A DNA stretch of 7,765 nt, taken from positions 1 to 7,765 of the forward strand of contig PIVH01000121.1 in assembly GCA_003354225.1 (NCBI GenBank), written 5' to 3'. Source of the stretch: Globobulimina sp. Lineage: Eukaryota; Foraminifera; Rotaliida. The notes under the pieces were generated by a model. The model was not told the origin of the DNA and ran no database searches. It saw only the letters and a program-made list of their open reading frames with translations. The translations under genes and the position numbers were made by a program. Below, piece by piece: positions 7,131 to 7,765 of the stretch. How positions within the stretch are numbered: the stretch's first letter is position 1; each line of letters opens with the position of its first letter.

Positions 7131-7189
7131 ATTGTCTGCCCGGTCCGGTCCTCACTCATCACCAGATAGGACAGGACAGGACAGACAAT
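7131..7189 (+). other. GC-rich hairpin starting six bases after the UGA-Sec codon
   Basis: Arms 7131-7152 and 7168-7189 pair at 19 of 22 positions around a 15-base loop (7153-7167). The outer eight pairs are perfect (ATTGTCTG with CAGACAAT). Three mismatches, two of them G-A, sit 5-bp steps apart except the first. The 3' arm is a tandem AGGAC repeat (three copies). It is much more GC-rich than its surroundings. It lacks the UGA/GA quartet and apical AA of a SECIS. Its position matches that of selenocysteine redefinition elements such as that of SELENON; that role is inferred. Confidence 0.75.
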
Positions 7190-7232
7190 AATATCCTTTT
7201 CTTTTGTCAATAATATTCGACCAAATGGATGT

Positions 7233-7278
7233 TAAATGTGAAGGATATATTTGCATTATATCTGGATTTATTGATTTA
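7233..7278 (+). promoter_or_regulatory. Weak SECIS-like fold in the thioredoxin reductase 3' UTR
   Basis: A 7-pair stem (7243-7249 with 7257-7263) rests on a row of non-Watson-Crick pairs: U7239-U7267, G7240-A7266, A7241-G7265 and A7242-G7264. This is the order of the SECIS quartet. A five-pair lower stem (7233-7237 with 7274-7278) can form below an asymmetric loop. Against it: the upper stem is far shorter than in known SECIS elements, the 7-base loop (UUUGCAU) has no AA, and the base before UGA is G. Treat it as a pointer only. Confidence 0.2.
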
Positions 7279-7313
7279 TTCCATACCACTTTATTGAATT
7301 AAAGATTAATTTA

Positions 7314-7552
7314 ATGAAATGGTCACGCAATATTTTACAAAATGTTTTCCTTTTGTTTTTTGGTAATTTATATAAATAAATAATTTAATAATTGATTTCT
7401 TAAAGTTTGAAGAAGAAGAAGAACAAAAAGCTTGCAAATTGATTGAAAATCTCTTAGTTACTGAAGTCTCTAAAAGTCACTGGCAATTAGCGTCAATTTC
7501 AGGCTACATCCTTGCGACATCTTTTCATGATAACGGCACATTTTTGTCATAA
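7314..7552 (+). CDS. Possible small spliced gene (uncertain)
   Basis: An open frame without ATG at 7406-7552 gives 48 residues starting F-E-E-E-E-E-Q-K-A-C and including S-H-W-Q-L-A-S-I-S-G-Y-I-L; it ends in TAA, with AATAAA at 7573-7578. An ATG at 7314 could be joined by an intron 7344-7405 (GTTTTC...TTAAAG), giving about 58 residues, or by 7363-7412 (GTAATT...GAAG), keeping a hydrophobic N-terminal stretch (N-V-F-L-L-F-F). The residue mix looks coding, but the length is within what chance allows. I do not recognise it; it may be just 3' UTR. Confidence 0.3.
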
Positions 7553-7765
7553 TTTGTGATTATTTCCTGATAAATAAAACCCTAGGTTTTCTAGCGTTGA
7601 TTTCATGAAATAAATCTTATTGATATTGAATTGTGTCTTGTATTGGTCATATCAAAACAATATTGGGTATAGTGTGTTTTGTTGAACAATGTCTTATATA
7701 TTGTTTTGTAATATTCGTAAAACTTGGACTTTTTTCGCAGTCATTTTAAACAATGTCATAAACAG
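7553..7765. other. AT-rich right-hand tail with short palindromes, no gene seen
   Basis: I see no convincing coding frame. Present are AATAAA (7573-7578), a small stem of AAAACC-CTA-GGTTTT near 7576-7590, the palindrome ATTTCATGAAAT near 7600-7611, and an 11-base inverted repeat CAAAACAATAT / ATATTGTTTTG with about 34 bases between arms (about 7653-7709). These are ordinary for AT-rich DNA. Confidence 0.4.

Noticed and set aside
7131-7189. The strong hairpin as the SECIS itself
   Set aside because: The 5' arm has no UGA, so the G-A quartet cannot form, and there is no AA on the 5' side of the loop.
7225-7302. 25-codon ATG frame beginning M-D-V-K-C-E-G-Y
   Set aside because: Short, ends in TAA, no neighbouring frame or splice that extends it convincingly; left as 3' UTR.
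7556-7620. Second SECIS-like fold (TTATTTC with GAAATAA enclosing two TGAT)
   Set aside because: The upper stem is a six-pair hairpin with a three-base loop and no apical AA; the fit to the SECIS model is poor.
7611-7765. Short minus-strand ATG frames at the right edge
   Set aside because: About 20 codons each, without support from composition or splice sites.

Overview
This window is from a nuclear genome of a eukaryote, most likely a compact, AT-rich protist; I cannot place it further. The evidence is short GT-AG introns (about 56, 66 and 98 bases) that restore conserved or protein-like reading frames, eukaryote-type proteins (a DCAF11-type WD40 substrate receptor and a large thioredoxin reductase), and no ribosome binding sites or operons. 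Genes are packed closely. Two divergent start codons are only 35 bases apart, and convergent genes end within about 35-95 bases of each other.

Layout from left to right. A near-perfect 79-base inverted repeat with a 61-base loop fills 1-219. A histidine-phosphatase-fold protein (294-1640, +) follows. Two small single-pass membrane proteins lie on the minus strand: a two-exon gene (1734-2059) and a one-exon gene (2286-2576). A 218-base divergent promoter carrying a TGACGTCA palindrome separates the second of these from a two-exon DCAF11/LEC14B-type gene (2795-4807, +). A minus-strand gene of unknown function (5009-5473) probably continues in another frame down to 4843. It is divergent from a two-exon thioredoxin reductase (5509-7130, +). 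The last 635 bases hold a GC-rich hairpin, the presumed 3' UTR and a possible small spliced gene.

The main result concerns the thioredoxin reductase. Its apparent stop is TGC-TGA-GGT-TAG, which reads Cys-Sec-Gly-stop, the redox-active C-terminus of animal-type selenoprotein thioredoxin reductases. A conventional gene call would stop at TGA and lose the active selenocysteine. A strong imperfect hairpin begins six bases after this TGA, the position known for selenocysteine redefinition elements. I could not find a convincing canonical SECIS; one weak SECIS-like fold is listed.

No shared pathway links these neighbours. They look like unrelated housekeeping genes in a tightly packed genome.
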